From Reticulitermes speratus (Eukaryota; Arthropoda; Insecta; Blattodea; Rhinotermitidae), in assembly GCA_021186555.1 (NCBI GenBank), contig JAJKFL010000005.1, positions 6,651,678-6,715,677 on the forward strand: a stretch of 64,000 nucleotides of DNA, written 5' to 3'. Below the pieces are notes generated by a model that did not search any database, was not told the origin of the DNA, and saw nothing but the letters and a program-made list of their open reading frames with translations. The position numbers were made by a program, and so were the translations under genes. Each line of letters begins with the position of its first letter. Position 1 is the stretch's first letter. Shown piece after piece: positions 46,441-57,866 of this stretch.

Positions 46441-46726
46441 GCGGGCCGCGATAGCTCAGTCGGTACAGCTACTCGCTACGAGCTGGACGGTCCGGGGATC
46501 GAATTCAGGTGGGGGCGAGATTTTCCGCACCTGTCCAGACCGACCCTGGGGGCCTACCTAGCCTCCTGTACAATTGGTACCGGGTCATTCCCGGGGGTAA
46601 AGCGGCCGTGGCGTGGCGTTGAACACCCACCCCCATCTAGCACCGAGGTTAAAGAAAGAGTAGAGCTATACTTCCACTCCCCCTCCGGGCCTTCGTGGCC
46701 TATTCTAGAGTGACCTTTACCTTTAT
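46441..46726 (+). repeat. SINE family A, full copy (286 bp)
   Basis: A perfect 11-bp duplication CAAGGTACAAA at 46430..46440 and 46727..46737 defines the ends. The head has an A box (GATAGCTCAGTCGGTACAGC) and B-box region (GGGGATCGAATTC). The body runs through CCCCATCTAGCACCGAGG to a CTTTACCTTTAT tail. It is a recent insertion and a good reference copy for the family. Confidence 0.92.
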
Positions 46727-47175
46727 CAAGGTACAAAAGAATGCGCATACAATCCTTAATACAACAAGCACTGACCTGACCTGTAGAAGTATAAAATAGT
46801 TCAAAATATATAAACAACGTCCAAATATATTTTGCGTGCGGTATGTGGTTGTGTGTATATAGATACAGGGGTCCCCAAGTTTTTCGAAACTCCAGAAGCC
46901 ACCTGCATATTCTACGCACCAGAATGGTAACAGGACGCAAGTTCCATACTGAGGAGCAACAGCTCTGCAGTGCGAGCTGGAAACTCCGCCGTTATCTGGC
47001 GCTTCATATTCATTTCATGTAAAACTGTTACACATGTATGGGAAAATCTGCAATAATTATACCCAAAATATTACGCGGGGTCATACAAAATTAATACCCC
47101 AGGCAACCAGTCGACCGGGATTTGTACACCCCTGTATATATTGACCATCATAGACACGTCTTAGTCATATATTAT

Positions 47176-48112
47176 CCAGGGGGGGTTTTTGGAATAGGCG
47201 GCCATATTTTAGATTCGTGGTCTATGACCAAAACAAAGAGACACTTCGTACAAACACGTGTCCTAGGATGCTTGGTATCTTCATTATGGCCACCGTAGAC
47301 ATTCATACACATGAAAACAATTCACATTTCAGACACCAGTGCCGATATTTCTAGGATGATGGATTGTTTTTGCCACTCTCAAATTCGTACAGTATACATG
47401 CAAAATTGTCACACCATTTGCTCTAAGTATCCATCTTTTATTGTTAAATGTGATGCTGCCCTTCTCATATCCTGATATTTAAAGTGGTCTTCTTCTTATT
47501 CTACAGGCGCGACAACCTCATCCTTTGTAGGTTTTGGCCTTCTCAACTATGTCCTTCCATTTCTTCCTATCCTGGATGCAGTTTATCCAGTTTTTGACTT
47601 TTTGAGTCCTCAAGTCTGCCATAACATCATCTTCCCATCTATTCTTCGGTTTTCCATGCATTCTTGTAGAAATAGGCTTCCAATTATAGATTCTTTTAAC
47701 CAATCTGTCATTTTCCATTCGGTACACATGCCCAAACCACCCTAATCTTTGTGCTTTGATATGATTTACTATGCTCTTATACTTTGTTAATTTATTAAGC
47801 TCTTCATTTGTTTTAATTCTCCATGAGCCATCTATATTTTTACTTGGGCCAAAAATCCTCCTTAATATCTTCCTTTCGAATATAAGCAGTTTTTGCTTCA
47901 TTGCTTCTTTGAGGACCCATGTTTCAGAGCCATAGGTAACTATCGGTCTTATAACCGTTCTATAAAATGTAATTTTAAACATTTAAAGTGGTCATGCCGC
48001 GAAAACAAAGTGCCCTAGGACACACGTATGTATGGAGTTTATTCCTTGTTTTGGTTCATAGAACACGTACGTAAAATATGGCCGCCTATTTCAGAAACAT
48101 CCTGTGTCAGGA
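47176..48112. mobile_element. Inverted-repeat MITE split by a LINE fragment
   Basis: The left arm AATAGGCGGCCATATTTTAG, CAAAACAAAG and GTCCTAGGATGC is inverted at the right end (GCCCTAGGACAC, TTGTTTTGG, TAAAATATGGCCGCCTATTT). Removing the LINE leaves about 430 bp. Superfamily unknown. Confidence 0.65.
47490..47980 (-). mobile_element. LINE 3' fragment with 13-bp target duplication
   Basis: ATTTAAAGTGGTC occurs at 47477..47489 and 47981..47993. The 154-codon frame (47518..47982) reads as a LINE C-terminus with YGSETWVLKE, FERKILRRIFGP, GWFGHVYRME and KPKNRWEDDV. It ends in an AAGAAGAAGA tail. It is a 5'-truncated copy and looks recent because the frame is still open. Confidence 0.85.
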
Positions 48113-48966
48113 TCCTTACATATTCCATTTGTCAGTCTCCTTGTTTACTTCATGTATGTCATGAGATCCCATAACATCAGGGCCTCTTTATATGCTGCTT
48201 TTCTCCAGTATACGAGCTACCAGTGCCGTATATCGATCCCTGAAAATCGACTTTTTATCTATGATACAGGAATTAATCTGTGACATTAAGAGATCTCGGT
48301 TTATATATAACGATTTATGTAATATGTGATGTGATGTGAATGTTATAATAATTTGAATGTAACGACAGTCCAAAAGGCATGCTGTTATTCTTGTTTCTTC
48401 GTTGGACAAACAAAGGTTTGTATTTGAATTCCACGGCAGCTGCATTTTGGAATACCCTTAATCAGGGCCCAGCTGGTGTGGGAGTAGTGCGACCGCCTCG
48501 AGCGGCAAAATGGGCAAGAAAATGAATATTTTAAATAGAAAAATTCTGTTTTCTGGGCTTAACAATTTTGAAATTATCGAACCAAATAAAAGGAAATTCA
48601 AAAAATGATTGCGATTGTTTTAAGTTAATAATTTCTGTTAGTGGGCGGCCGTTGTGATTACTGGCCCCGGGCGCCAAAAAAACACGGCTACGCCACTGCC
48701 TGGAAATGTTTTCAATTTGGGTCCCCCTTTACACTGATTTGACTGTTTCCCGTAACGTTCCGGTACAGAAGAGTCCAGTGTGGCTGTCAGGGAGAAAAAT
48801 GAGGACATCAAGGATGCTGTTACTGCTAGTTGAGCTCTCAGATTTTTCAGAGACATTCTGACATCCCTTCCAGAATGGGAATTGCCTTTGAGAACTACGT
48901 AGTAGCTCCAGTTTAGTAGAAAAGCTCGAGGGAATGACACATTTTATATTTACATACACATGTAAG
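48113..48966. other. Mostly unrecognised; one GC-richer repeat-like patch
   Basis: From 48.47 to 48.70 kb CAGGGCCCAGCTGGTGTGGG through GGCTACGCCACTGCCTGG looks like a dispersed repeat with an AT-rich middle. No exon is seen. Confidence 0.4.
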
Positions 48967-49254
48967 GTGGGCCGGGATAGCACAGTCGGTATAGCGACTT
49001 GCTACGGGCTGGACGGTCCGGGGATCGAATCCCGGTGGGGGTGAGATTTTCCGCAGTCGTCCAGACCGGCCCTGGAGCCCAACCATCCTCCTATACAATG
49101 GGTACCGGGTCTCTTTCCCGGGCGTAAAGCGGCCGGGGCGTGGACTTGACCACCCACCCCTCATCTAGTGCCAGGGTTAAAGAAAGAGTAGTTATACCTC
49201 AACTCCCCCTCTGGGCCTTCATGGCCCGTTCTAGGGAGGACTTTACCTTTACCT
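48967..49254 (+). repeat. SINE family A copy
   Basis: The head begins GGGCCGGGATAGCACAGTCG, the B box is GGGGATCGAATCCCGG, and the end is ACTTTACCTTTACC. It is flanked by an imperfect repeat of TTTACATACACATGTA-like sequence. Confidence 0.85.
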
Positions 49255-49315
49255 TTTTACATATACACGTATAAGTCTATTACGAACGGAATTATTATAG
49301 GGTATGATCAGATAT

Positions 49316-49583
49316 GCCGATCCCAGTGGCCGTGCGGTCTAAGGCGTGGGTCTTCGGCCGCTCGCTTGCTAGGATCGTGGGTTCGAATCCCACCGGGGAC
49401 ATGTATGTCTGTCTCTTGTGAGTGTTGTGTGTTGTTGTCAGGTAGAGGTCTCTGCGACGGGCTGGTCCCTCGTACAGAGGAGTCCTACCGACTGTGGTGT
49501 TTCTCAGTGTGATCAAAAGGAATTACAACCTCAACACTGACACGGGAAACCGGAGTAGGTAGAAGAGGACGACTAAAAAAAAA
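49316..49583 (+). repeat. SINE family B-prime, full copy
   Basis: Near-perfect 11-bp flanks (TGATCAGATAT at 49305, TGATTAGATAT at 49584) bound it. The head GCCGATCCCAGTGGCCGTGC with long variable region and B box GGGTTCGAATCCCACC is shared with family B. The body differs (GTCAGGTAGAGGTCTCTGCG, GGAGTCCTACCGACTGTGG). It ends in poly-A. The head resembles a leucine-type tRNA in having a long variable arm. Confidence 0.88.
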
Positions 49584-49594
49584 TGATTAGATAT

Positions 49595-50792
49595 TCGTTT
49601 GTACACGCATCACTGTTTGGAACGACACTTAGAACATCTTAATGGCACTGGACATACGAGTAGCGCCGTTAAAACGGCGTCCTCTGGAACTAAACAGACA
49701 GAGTGTACCCGCCCTTTTATAGGCGCATCCCTAAGACAGCCAAGATTGCTTCATCACTGCTCTCTCCTCTGCCTATTCATTACAGTAACTTACGAGCATC
49801 TTCCCTTCTTCCTACTTCTTTGCTGACGCATATAAATAATGCACGGATAAACGGATCTGACATCCGATCAAAGCTTGGAATGAAACTTTCATCAGTAAGG
49901 AACGAAGGCAGTAAATACAGCGGTTCACTCACTGTGTTTCCTCAGTTTAAACAGTGTCTAACTACGCACAAGTCCGAAACTATACGTTTTACTTACTAAT
50001 GCTGTTTTAAACACGATTTTTGAATGCGAATAACTCCTACACCAATTAAAGAACGTTAATTGTGCTCTTATTTGAGGGAGGGGAATCTCACCCCTTGGGT
50101 ATAAACATGACAGTATGGAAATGACTTCATCAACGATGCATTTTGATGCCGCCATCCCTTGCCCTTGTATAGAGGGAGGAAGGGCGAATGGAATTTTGTC
50201 CCCTGCAATGCTGAGTTGCAAGTTAAAAAAAAAATTATGTACTGCTTTTAAATTTTATTGCACGTATAGTGTAAACCCAGGACCCTAGGGGTTGGTACAG
50301 GGGAAGATAGAGTGTTCCGGGACCAATTGGGCAATAAACAGTTTATGCAAATTTGAATTTTAGTACTGTAAAGATGAGGGAGAGGGTCAAAATATAAAGG
50401 GCTTATCATTTATAGAAGGGCCTTAGGGAAGAAGAAGGGTGAGTTGCAAAAATAGTATTCGCAGTGGACGAGAGAACTTGGTGAATTCTATGTTGAATTA
50501 GTTGCGAAATACCGTCAGATTCAGCAAAGCACCTCACCGTTATTAAGCGTTTGAAGAACGAAGTCCATTCAACAAATATTTAGAACTTCAGTTCCTACCC
50601 CACAGCAAACAATCAAGGCCTTCTGTTCAAAGAAAAATTGGTTAATGTTGTGCAGGCAAATGACTGCTGTTTGTTCCGAGAATACAGGACAAACAACTCT
50701 GCTTTAGACGACTAAGGGGAGATAGTTAACTCTACTTTCGCAGTGTGAATATTATTTTCTTTAAAAGAGGTTCAATTGGGGAAAAAAATTTA
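49595..50792. other. No recognised feature
   Basis: Short open frames on both strands overlap and show no domain. No Gly-X-Y exon was found here on the minus strand, although the upstream part of the collagen gene should lie to the right of 46.1 kb. Confidence 0.45.
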
Positions 50793-51384
50793 AAAATTTG
50801 GGTAGCATGATAAATGATGCAAGATGTACACGTGAAATTAAATCCAGAACTGCCAAGGTAAAAGCAGCATTCAACAAGACGAAGACTCTGTTCACCGGCA
50901 AACTGGACTTAAATTTAAGGAAGAAACTAGTAAAGTGCTACATTTGGAGCATAGCTTTGTATGGTGCTGAAACGTGGACACTTCGGAAAGTAGATCAGAA
51001 GTATCTGGAAAGTTTTGAAATGTGGTGCTGGAGAAGGATGGAGAAGATCATTTGGACCGATCGTATGAGAAATGAAGAAGTATTACACAGAGTGAAGGAG
51101 GAGAGGAATATCGTACATACAATAAAAAGAAGAAAGGCTAACTGGATTGGTCACATCTTGCGTAGAAACTGCCTTCTAAAACATGTGATTGAAGGAAAGT
51201 TAGAGGGAAGGATAGAAATGACGGGAAGACGAGGAAGAATACATAAGCAGCTACTGGATGACCGTAAGGAAACGAGAAGGTACTGAAAATTGAAAGAGGA
51301 AGCACTAGATCGCACTGTGTGGAGAAGTCGCTTTGGAAGAGGTTACGGACCTGTGTAAGACAGACTACAGAATGAATGAATTAT
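50793..51384 (+). mobile_element. Second copy of the RTE-like LINE, 3' end only
   Basis: From TTTGGGTAGCATGAT on, it follows the 14.9-kb LINE to the shared end GACAGACTACAGAATGAATG. Its 162-codon frame matches the LINE C-terminus at roughly nine residues in ten (YGAETWTLRKVDQKYLESFE identical). It carries a stop near the C-terminus (WTDRM...RRY stop). It is 5'-truncated. Confidence 0.88.
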
Positions 51385-51879
51385 AAATACGTGTACTTAA
51401 GTCACTCCGAATCGTTCAACAAACACAGAACCCCATCACTTACATTTGTACCAAATCTCACATCTGTACAGCTTGTGGTTGATGGTAAAAACGCATCTAA
51501 AATTGGTAACATGAACATCGCAAAGATACGGCCCATAGCGGCCCCTTAAATGTGCGTAATATCTCACCAGCCTCCAAAGGGTGAGGGCTTAGAGGTGGCT
51601 GTCTACGAGCAGGTACTCTGACAGATTAATGTCTTCACTCAAGTGTTCCTTGGCTTCAAAGCCGATAATTATGCTTAGGTAGGATCCAAACTATGCAAGC
51701 TATGCTGCAGGATACCTAACCAACACACTATCGTGGAGTTTGCTGCTCTTCCCGATGCTCTAATCTAAGTGCACATATTTTACCACTGCCGGACGCCAAT
51801 CCCTTGACGATTATAAGACCAAATGCATCGATACCAATTTAAATGATTTATAATTTATCTTAAAATAACAGCTCAGTCA
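51385..51879. other. No recognised feature
   Basis: Unremarkable sequence between a LINE end and an old SINE. Confidence 0.45.
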
Positions 51880-52150
51880 GGACTGTGATTGGTCATGGAC
51901 TAGACGGCCGGAATTCTATTCCTGGATGAGGTAGATATTTTTCACTCCACCTCTGTCTTCAGACCGGCTGTGAGGCCAAACCAGCCTCTTATTCAATGGA
52001 CACCGGTGGCTCTTTCTCTGAAAGTAAAGTGACTGGTCTGTGAAGTAAACCACTTATCACCATCTAGGGCTAAAGTTAAAAATGCGTGGAGCTGAACCTC
52101 CCCTTTCGTCACGTGCCTTTATGTCATGGTGTTTGATTAAGCACTAGGAC
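51880..52150 (+). repeat. Old SINE family A copy
   Basis: It retains GGACTAGACGGCCGGAATTC, AGACCGGCTGTGAGGCC, CAATGGACACCGG and ACCATCTAGGGCTAAAGTTA in family order, well diverged. Confidence 0.55.
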
Positions 52151-52254
52151 TACTTTATTTTCGAATTTACCTTAAAAATATACTTGAACAGAAACAATCC
52201 CTAAACGCATGTACTCGTTTGTATCTTACCCCAAAAAAGACTCAGAGCTCCATT

Positions 52255-53255
52255 CACCAACTAACGTAGTGTACTGTGTGGTCTTTCATTCACAGGCACC
52301 AACTGAGATAGTGCACTATGTGGTTCTACATGTACATTCACACATTAACGTAGTGTACAATGTGTTACATGTACATGTCACACATTAACATAGTGTACAA
52401 TGTGGTTCTACATGACATTCACACATTAACGTATGTACAATGTGGTTCTACATGACATTCACACATTAACGTAATGTTACAATGTGGTTCTACATGTACA
52501 TTCACACATTAACGTAGTGTACAATGTGGTTCTACATGTACATTCACACATTAACGTAATTTAAAATGTGGTTCTACATGTACATTCACCACATTAACGT
52601 AGTGTACAATGTGGTTTCTACCACATGTACACATGATCACCATTAACGTAATTAATGTGGTTCTACATGTACATTGAACATTAACGATGTACAATGTGTT
52701 CTACATGTACTACATGTACATACATTAACGTAGTGTGCAATGTGGTTCCACATGTACATGTATTTTGTTTTGTAATTGTGTATAGTTTGTTTTGTATTGT
52801 TACTTTTATGTATATTATATGTCCATTGTGTTTGTGTGTACTAGTGTAAGGACTACTGCCACCGGGTGAAAACATTTGTATTGTGTGTACTAGTGTAAGG
52901 ACTACTGCCACCGGGTGAAAACATTTGTATTGTGTGTACTAGTGTAAGGACTACTGCCACCGGGTGAAAACATTTGTATTGTGTGTACTAGTGTAAGGAC
53001 TACTGCCACCGGGTGAAAACATTTGTATTGTGTGTACTAGTGTAAGGACTACTGCCACCGGGTGAAAACCCAATTGCAGGAAGTAATAATAATAATAATA
53101 ATAATGTACATTCACATATTAAAGTAAAGCAAAATTTAGTTCTACATGCACATTCACACATTAACGTAGTGTGCAATGTGGTTCTACATGCATGTTCAAA
53201 CATTAACGTAATGTAAATGTGGTTCTACATTACATTAACCAATTAACGTAGTGTA
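52255..53255. repeat. Degenerate satellite, about 41-bp unit, split by a retroposon tail
   Basis: Units read ACATTAACGTAGTGTACAAT followed by GTGGTTCTACATGTACATTC. At least fourteen are recognisable, with many small indels. A foreign stretch from about 52760 to 53103 ending in TAATAATAATAATAAT interrupts it. Confidence 0.85.
52836..53069. repeat. Five near-identical 49-bp tandem units inside a retroposon-like tail
   Basis: The unit starts GTGTACTAGTGTAAGGACTA and continues CTGCCACCGGGTGAAAACA. Starts are at 52836, 52885, 52934, 52983 and 53032. The last unit runs into a TAA-repeat tail, as the 3' ends of some SINEs and LINEs do. Confidence 0.9.
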
Positions 53256-53670
53256 AGACCTATTATTTTTTTCTATGGCTCGACAGCCCTATATGGGCCT
53301 GGGCCTCCTCGTTTCGTCGACGTTTCACGATCACACTTTTAGACACACCACACTCGGTAGGACTCCTCTGGACGAGTGACCAGCCCGTCGCAGAGACCTC
53401 TACCTGACAACACACAACACTCACAAGAGACAGACATCCATGCCCCCGATGGGATTTTTTTTTTTTTTGTTAATTCCTGGGTTTTCCTCTTTGATCCATT
53501 TGTACTGTTGAAGTCCTTTTTGTCCTGCATGTCACCTTATGTTTCATGCTATCGTCCATACATCTAACACAACACAAACATCCATGCCCCCGGCGGGATT
53601 CGAACCCACGATCCTAGTAAGCGAGCGGCCGAAGACCCACGCCTTAGACCGCACGGCCACTGGGATCGTA
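53256..53670 (-). repeat. SINE B/B-prime chimera joined at the T-loop
   Basis: On the minus strand it runs: family B head, family B body, poly-A, then ATCCCATCGGGGGCATGG and a family B-prime body ending near ATAGAAAAAAATAATAG. The second part lacks a head and starts at the same T-arm point as the units in the 43.4-kb array. The flanks AGACCTATTA and AGACCTACTA may be the target duplication. Confidence 0.85.
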
Positions 53671-54056
53671 GACCTACTATGTAGCTCCACATTTAAAACA
53701 AACAATTAGTTACGACCCCCGACTGAATACAGGATAGTTCTTCCCTTACAGTGAAACACACATAAAACGGGCAAAGCGTGATGAAGTATGCGACGTGCAA
53801 TTAAATGCTATCCGTTACGTGCCTCAGCATACTCCTGCACATGCACGTAACACAGGCAGTGTACTTGGTGCTAAGACTTTATGCGAACTTCAAACTTCCG
53901 GTTTCATTTATTGCAGAGTGCAGCACGGGCCAACCGCAAACCGATCCTGTGTAACAGATATCATTCAGCGGCCTGACCGTTCCCCTCCCGTCCTACACGG
54001 TACATCACTTGTATCCGTGTATCCGTAATTACAGTGCTCCAGTCTCTATCGTATAG

Positions 54057-54112
54057 CATGTACATACATACATACATACATACATAAGTACATATGTACA
54101 TATGCATAGAAT
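54057..54112. repeat. CATA microsatellite
   Basis: Six CATA-type units are followed by imperfect GTACATATGTACATATG. Confidence 0.85.
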
Positions 54113-54800
54113 GACGGCATATGGGAAGTTGCATGTTGTTGAGAACTCAGTCCTAGACCATTTGACGGACTGATCGTATAATCGTCCTTTCCAGTACATT
54201 AACCCCTTAAAGCACGGCAATTAAAATCCTACTTGCTTTAACATTAACAACTCAGCATATTTCCCACAGTGTATTTATTTATAGTTTCAATAGGACCCTG
54301 AAAGTACCATCATTTGCCTACACAACATTAAACACCTGGCATTCGTAATGAACGTACAGTGTTTTTTGTTAGGCAGAAACTGAATTTTTAAATGCTGTTT
54401 GAATGAATTTAAGACTTCCAATAGTTACGAAACTAGTTACCAGCAATTTAATTCGGGGAATGCTTGTAACCATTAATTTCGGAAGATTTTATCTTTCGTA
54501 CATTATCTAAAAACCTGAAGATTAATTTAAAGACTACAGAGCTGTAACTTTAGTGACTTTACGTGGCGTACCGTTTGGTCTTCTAACCCAGTAAACGAGT
54601 AGACCTAGGATGTGAGTAGATAAGTGATTATCCAACTAAGAAACAAATTCCTAGGATTAAAATATTCTCGAGAATTTAATAGTTGTCCGACTCCTTAAGA
54701 AATTCGCCGTCTTTCACGGAAACCAAAGATTAAATACCTTTAAAAAAAACCGCCACTGGACTCTGTATAAAGCAGGACGAATCAATTCCACATCTTTACA
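54113..54800. other. No recognised feature
   Basis: AT-rich sequence with no exon or repeat ends. Confidence 0.5.
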
Positions 54801-54810
54801 TTCCGTTTAT

Positions 54811-55010
54811 TTAAAATTCGCCTTTGTGATATCTTCCAATACATGTCTCAAGATATATTTTCCTTACAGGTTCTCCGTCTAAAATTTTGTACGCGTTTCT
54901 GATCTCTTCCATGTATAGAACATAATCTACCCAGCTCACCCTCCATGATTTGGTCATCTTCATAATTTTTCGTGAAGATAACATATTATGTGACAAGTAT
55001 TTGAGTTCAA
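54811..55010 (-). mobile_element. LINE C-terminal relic
   Basis: The frame contains SWRVSWVDYVLYMEEIRNAY and KILDGEPVRK, a decayed version of the RRMRWAGHVARM and RNAYRVLVGKPEGK stretch of insect LINEs. It probably belongs to the same LINE group as the 24.2-kb and 39.9-kb relics. Confidence 0.5.
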
Positions 55011-55375
55011 ATTACAGAAGTATCTGGTCCTGAGAGAAATGAACTAGCAGAAGAATGGAGAATATTTCATCAGGAGGAGCTTCATAATATTTTGGCTGTA
55101 AACCATTAAGAAAAAAGTTGGAAGATAGAAGACAGGATCACAAAACATATACTGAACGAGGTATAATGTGCGGACTGTCTCCATTGAACCAGGATCGGAA
55201 TGTGTTTAATTGTAGCTCGAATTAAGCACGTTTATTTAAAATATGCTCTATCGTGTTAATAATATATTATTGCCAATTATTCTCGAAATAACTATTTAAC
55301 GACAATCTTAAGAACATGATATATCATTTGGCGTGGAGCTTAAGCACTTGTTTTCCTGAACCATGACACTCTTAG

Positions 55376-56100
55376 TGCAGTGTTCCTCAGTTCTTCTGGT
55401 CCGTAGACGCCTTATACATTATACACTGTCACTAATTCTGCGAAACCTCTTCCAAAATTATCACAATTCGCGGGCCCCTTAGACACAATTTTGGATAATT
55501 TCTAAAGTTCGAACATTGACAAACAAGAAACATACGTAAATTCTTAAATTTTTTTTAAGTCAGTGTAAAAATTCGTTACAAATTCGTTCCCAGCAGTAAT
55601 GATATTAAAACGAAGAAAAGAAAAAATCTAAAGGGGGAAAATTTATGGTCTAGGTAGAAGACTCTACATTGTGTTATACTATTATTCCAGAAAAATATTG
55701 TACATTACAAAAATTAGAAAAAATATTGTGAAATACTAAAATTAGAAACAAATATTGTAAAATACTAAAATTAGAAAAAATATTGTAAAATACTAAAATT
55801 AGAAAAAATATTGTAAAATACTAAAATTAGAAAAAATATTGTAAAATACTAAAATTAGAAACAAATATTGTAAAATACTAAAATTAGAAAAAAATATTGT
55901 AAAATACTAAAATTAGAAAAAATATTGTGAAATACTAAAATTAGAAAAAATATTGTAAAATACTAAAATTAGAAAAAATATTGCAAGATACTAAAATTAT
56001 TCAAGTAAATGTATTTTTCCTTCTAACTTATAATATGAAGACAAATTAATCTCATGGACACGCCTCGCTAGGTCTTGCGGACCACAGTTTGAGAACCACC
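55376..56100. mobile_element. hAT-type non-autonomous element carrying an AT minisatellite
   Basis: 8-bp flanks ACTCTTAG and ACTCTAAT differ in the last positions. The ends are inverted copies of the common CAGTGGTTCTCAAACTGTGG theme: left GCAGTGTTCCTCAGTTCTTC, right inverted GGTGGTTCTCAAACTGTGG. No transposase frame is visible. 8-bp targets and this end motif are typical of hAT MITEs. Confidence 0.65.
55688..56000. repeat. 27-bp AT-rich minisatellite, about eleven copies
   Basis: The unit is AAAATATTGTAAAATACTAA plus AATTAGA. Copies are almost identical, with occasional extra A or C. Confidence 0.9.
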
Positions 56101-56108
56101 ACTCTAAT

Positions 56109-56480
56109 GGACGCCCTTCTGCACGTCCCCCCATAAACAAACGTGCCTCTGTTAGCTCTGATAACCCTCAGCAATTCGTCAAATTTTCCTTGCTGCTGCC
56201 CAACACATAACTCACTGCAATGTACAGCCAACTCGGAATGCAAGCCATTCTTCGTATCCAATTTCGCGTTTAGATGTTGATATTGCAACCAGAAGAAGGA
56301 ACAAGAAGAGAAAGGCCCTCCAAGAAGATAAATTATACCAGAAGAAAACTTTCTGTCACATTTTATTTTCAATTCGAAATTTTCCCTTTCGTATCTTCCC
56401 CTCCTTGTTTCCGGAACCCCTTCTTTACCGTACCGTAGCCGTCTGCTGCAGATGCAAGACAATGCAGTGATACGCAGGGA
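56109..56480 (-). other. Unexplained open frame, weak candidate exon
   Basis: A minus-strand frame of 136 codons (56052..56462) is bounded by a hAT end and a SINE. Its middle, FFWLQYQHLNAKLDTKNGLH and SELAVHCSEL, has heptad-like spacing as expected next to a membrane anchor in transmembrane collagens. A pyrimidine-rich acceptor (TTTATCTTCTTGGAG) precedes it and AGG|GTTATC could be a donor. No start codon fits and the hydrophobic part is weak. It may equally be chance. Confidence 0.2.
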
Positions 56481-56486
56481 ACTGTG

Positions 56487-57238
56487 TAAGGTAAAGAATG
56501 AAAAATAAAAGTTTTCCCTGTTGACGACAGGAAGGAATACAGGAGGAGTTGAGGGAGTAGAGGTATAGCTCCACTCATTCTTAACCTCGGCACTAGATGG
56601 AGATGAGTGGTTAACTTCACGCCCCTGCCGTTTTCTTCTTCTTCTTCGGTGGCACTACAGTCCAATGCGGACCTTCGCCTCCTTAATGGCCCTTTCCCAG
56701 TCAGCTCTGTTTTTGTACCTTTCTTTCCAGTTAATTTTACACTTCTTAATGTCTGTTTGTACACAATTCCACCATCTGTTTCTTGGTCGTCCTCTTGGTC
56801 GACTTCCTTGGGGATTATTATTAAATACTTGACTTACTGTTCTTTTATTCTCCATTCTGTTAACATGACCAATCCATTTGAGCCGACTTATTCTAACAAA
56901 TGACAGTATATCTAAATCTCCAAACACCTGCTTTAGTTCCTTGTTATGTCGCTTTCTCCAATTTTCATTTACTTTAATTGCCCCAAATATTCTTCTCAAA
57001 ATTTTTCGTTCAAAAACTGCCAGCCCTTTAGCAATGTCCTTATCCCCTGCCGTTTTACCCACGGGAAATATCCCCGGGTGCCCACTGAATAAGAGGCTGG
57101 GTGAGCCTCAGAGACCGTCTGGACGTTTAGGAGAAGAGGACAATCCGTTGTCCCTACCGGGATTCGAAACCAATACCGTACAGCCCGTGGCCTAATTGCT
57201 ATACCGACTAGACCAGCCTGGCTCACTGGTAACTTTGT
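56487..57238 (-). repeat. SINE family A split by a LINE fragment
   Basis: On the minus strand, head sequence with AGCAATTAGGCCACGGGCTG and GGTTTCGAATCCCGG at the right is separated from the body end (CACTCATCTCCATCTAGTGC, AGCTATACCTCTACTCCC) at the left by the LINE at 56635..57043. Diverged copy. Confidence 0.75.
56635..57043 (-). mobile_element. LINE 3' fragment with 13-bp target duplication
   Basis: CCCCTGCCGTTTT occurs at 56622..56634 and 57044..57056, inside a SINE. The frame reads FERKILRRIFGAIKVNENWR, RLKWIGHVNRMENKR and GRPRNRWWNCV, a LINE C-terminus with an AAGAAGAAGAA tail. It is related to the 47.5-kb fragment but is a different copy. Confidence 0.85.
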
Positions 57239-57260
57239 GATGCAGGACACAAGGTCTGGC

Positions 57261-57540
57261 GAAGTAAGACATACTGTAACTGTGTCCTGAAGTAAGACAT
57301 ACTGTAACTGTGTCCTGAAGTAAGACATACTGTAACTGTGTCCTGAAGTAAGACATACTGTAACTGTGTCCTGAAGTAAGACATACTGTAACTGTGTCCT
57401 GAAGTAAGACATACTGTAACTGTGTCCTGAAGTAAGACATACTGTAACTGTGTCCTGCAGTAAGACATACTGTAACTGTGTCCTGAAGTAAGACATACTG
57501 TAACTGTGTCCTGAAGTAAGACATACTGTAACTGTGTCCT
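57261..57540. repeat. 28-bp minisatellite, exactly ten copies
   Basis: The unit is GAAGTAAGACATACTGTAAC plus TGTGTCCT. One copy has GCAG at the start, and the others appear identical. As 28 is not a multiple of three, all three minus-strand frames stay open and give the same rotating peptide. These frames are not genes. Confidence 0.95.
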
Positions 57541-57866
57541 ATCAGGAAGGAGCCACTAACTGTATGCCTGTATGTGGTTCTACTTAGTAAGCTGAGTGAA
57601 TTTCTCTGAAATCAACAGCAGTTTGAACAATTTATGGTGGTGAAATCACTGACCTGGTTACATTTCCAAGTAAACTAGCATTCATTTCACACGTGCGCAG
57701 GTTAAGAATGAGAGGAGCTACACCTCTATCCCCCCCCATAAGCTTCTAGGAGCAACAAAAAGCTATGCAAACGTCGCACATAATGCCTGTGGACAGCATG
57801 TATACAGCACAGAACACGACTTTTTAACCTGGATTTCTTACGTTTGTAGATCTACAGTACAAGAAG

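Noticed and set aside
57192-57524. Repetitive protein with MSYFRTQLQYVLLQDTV units
   Set aside because: It arises from the 28-bp minisatellite and the same peptide appears in every frame.
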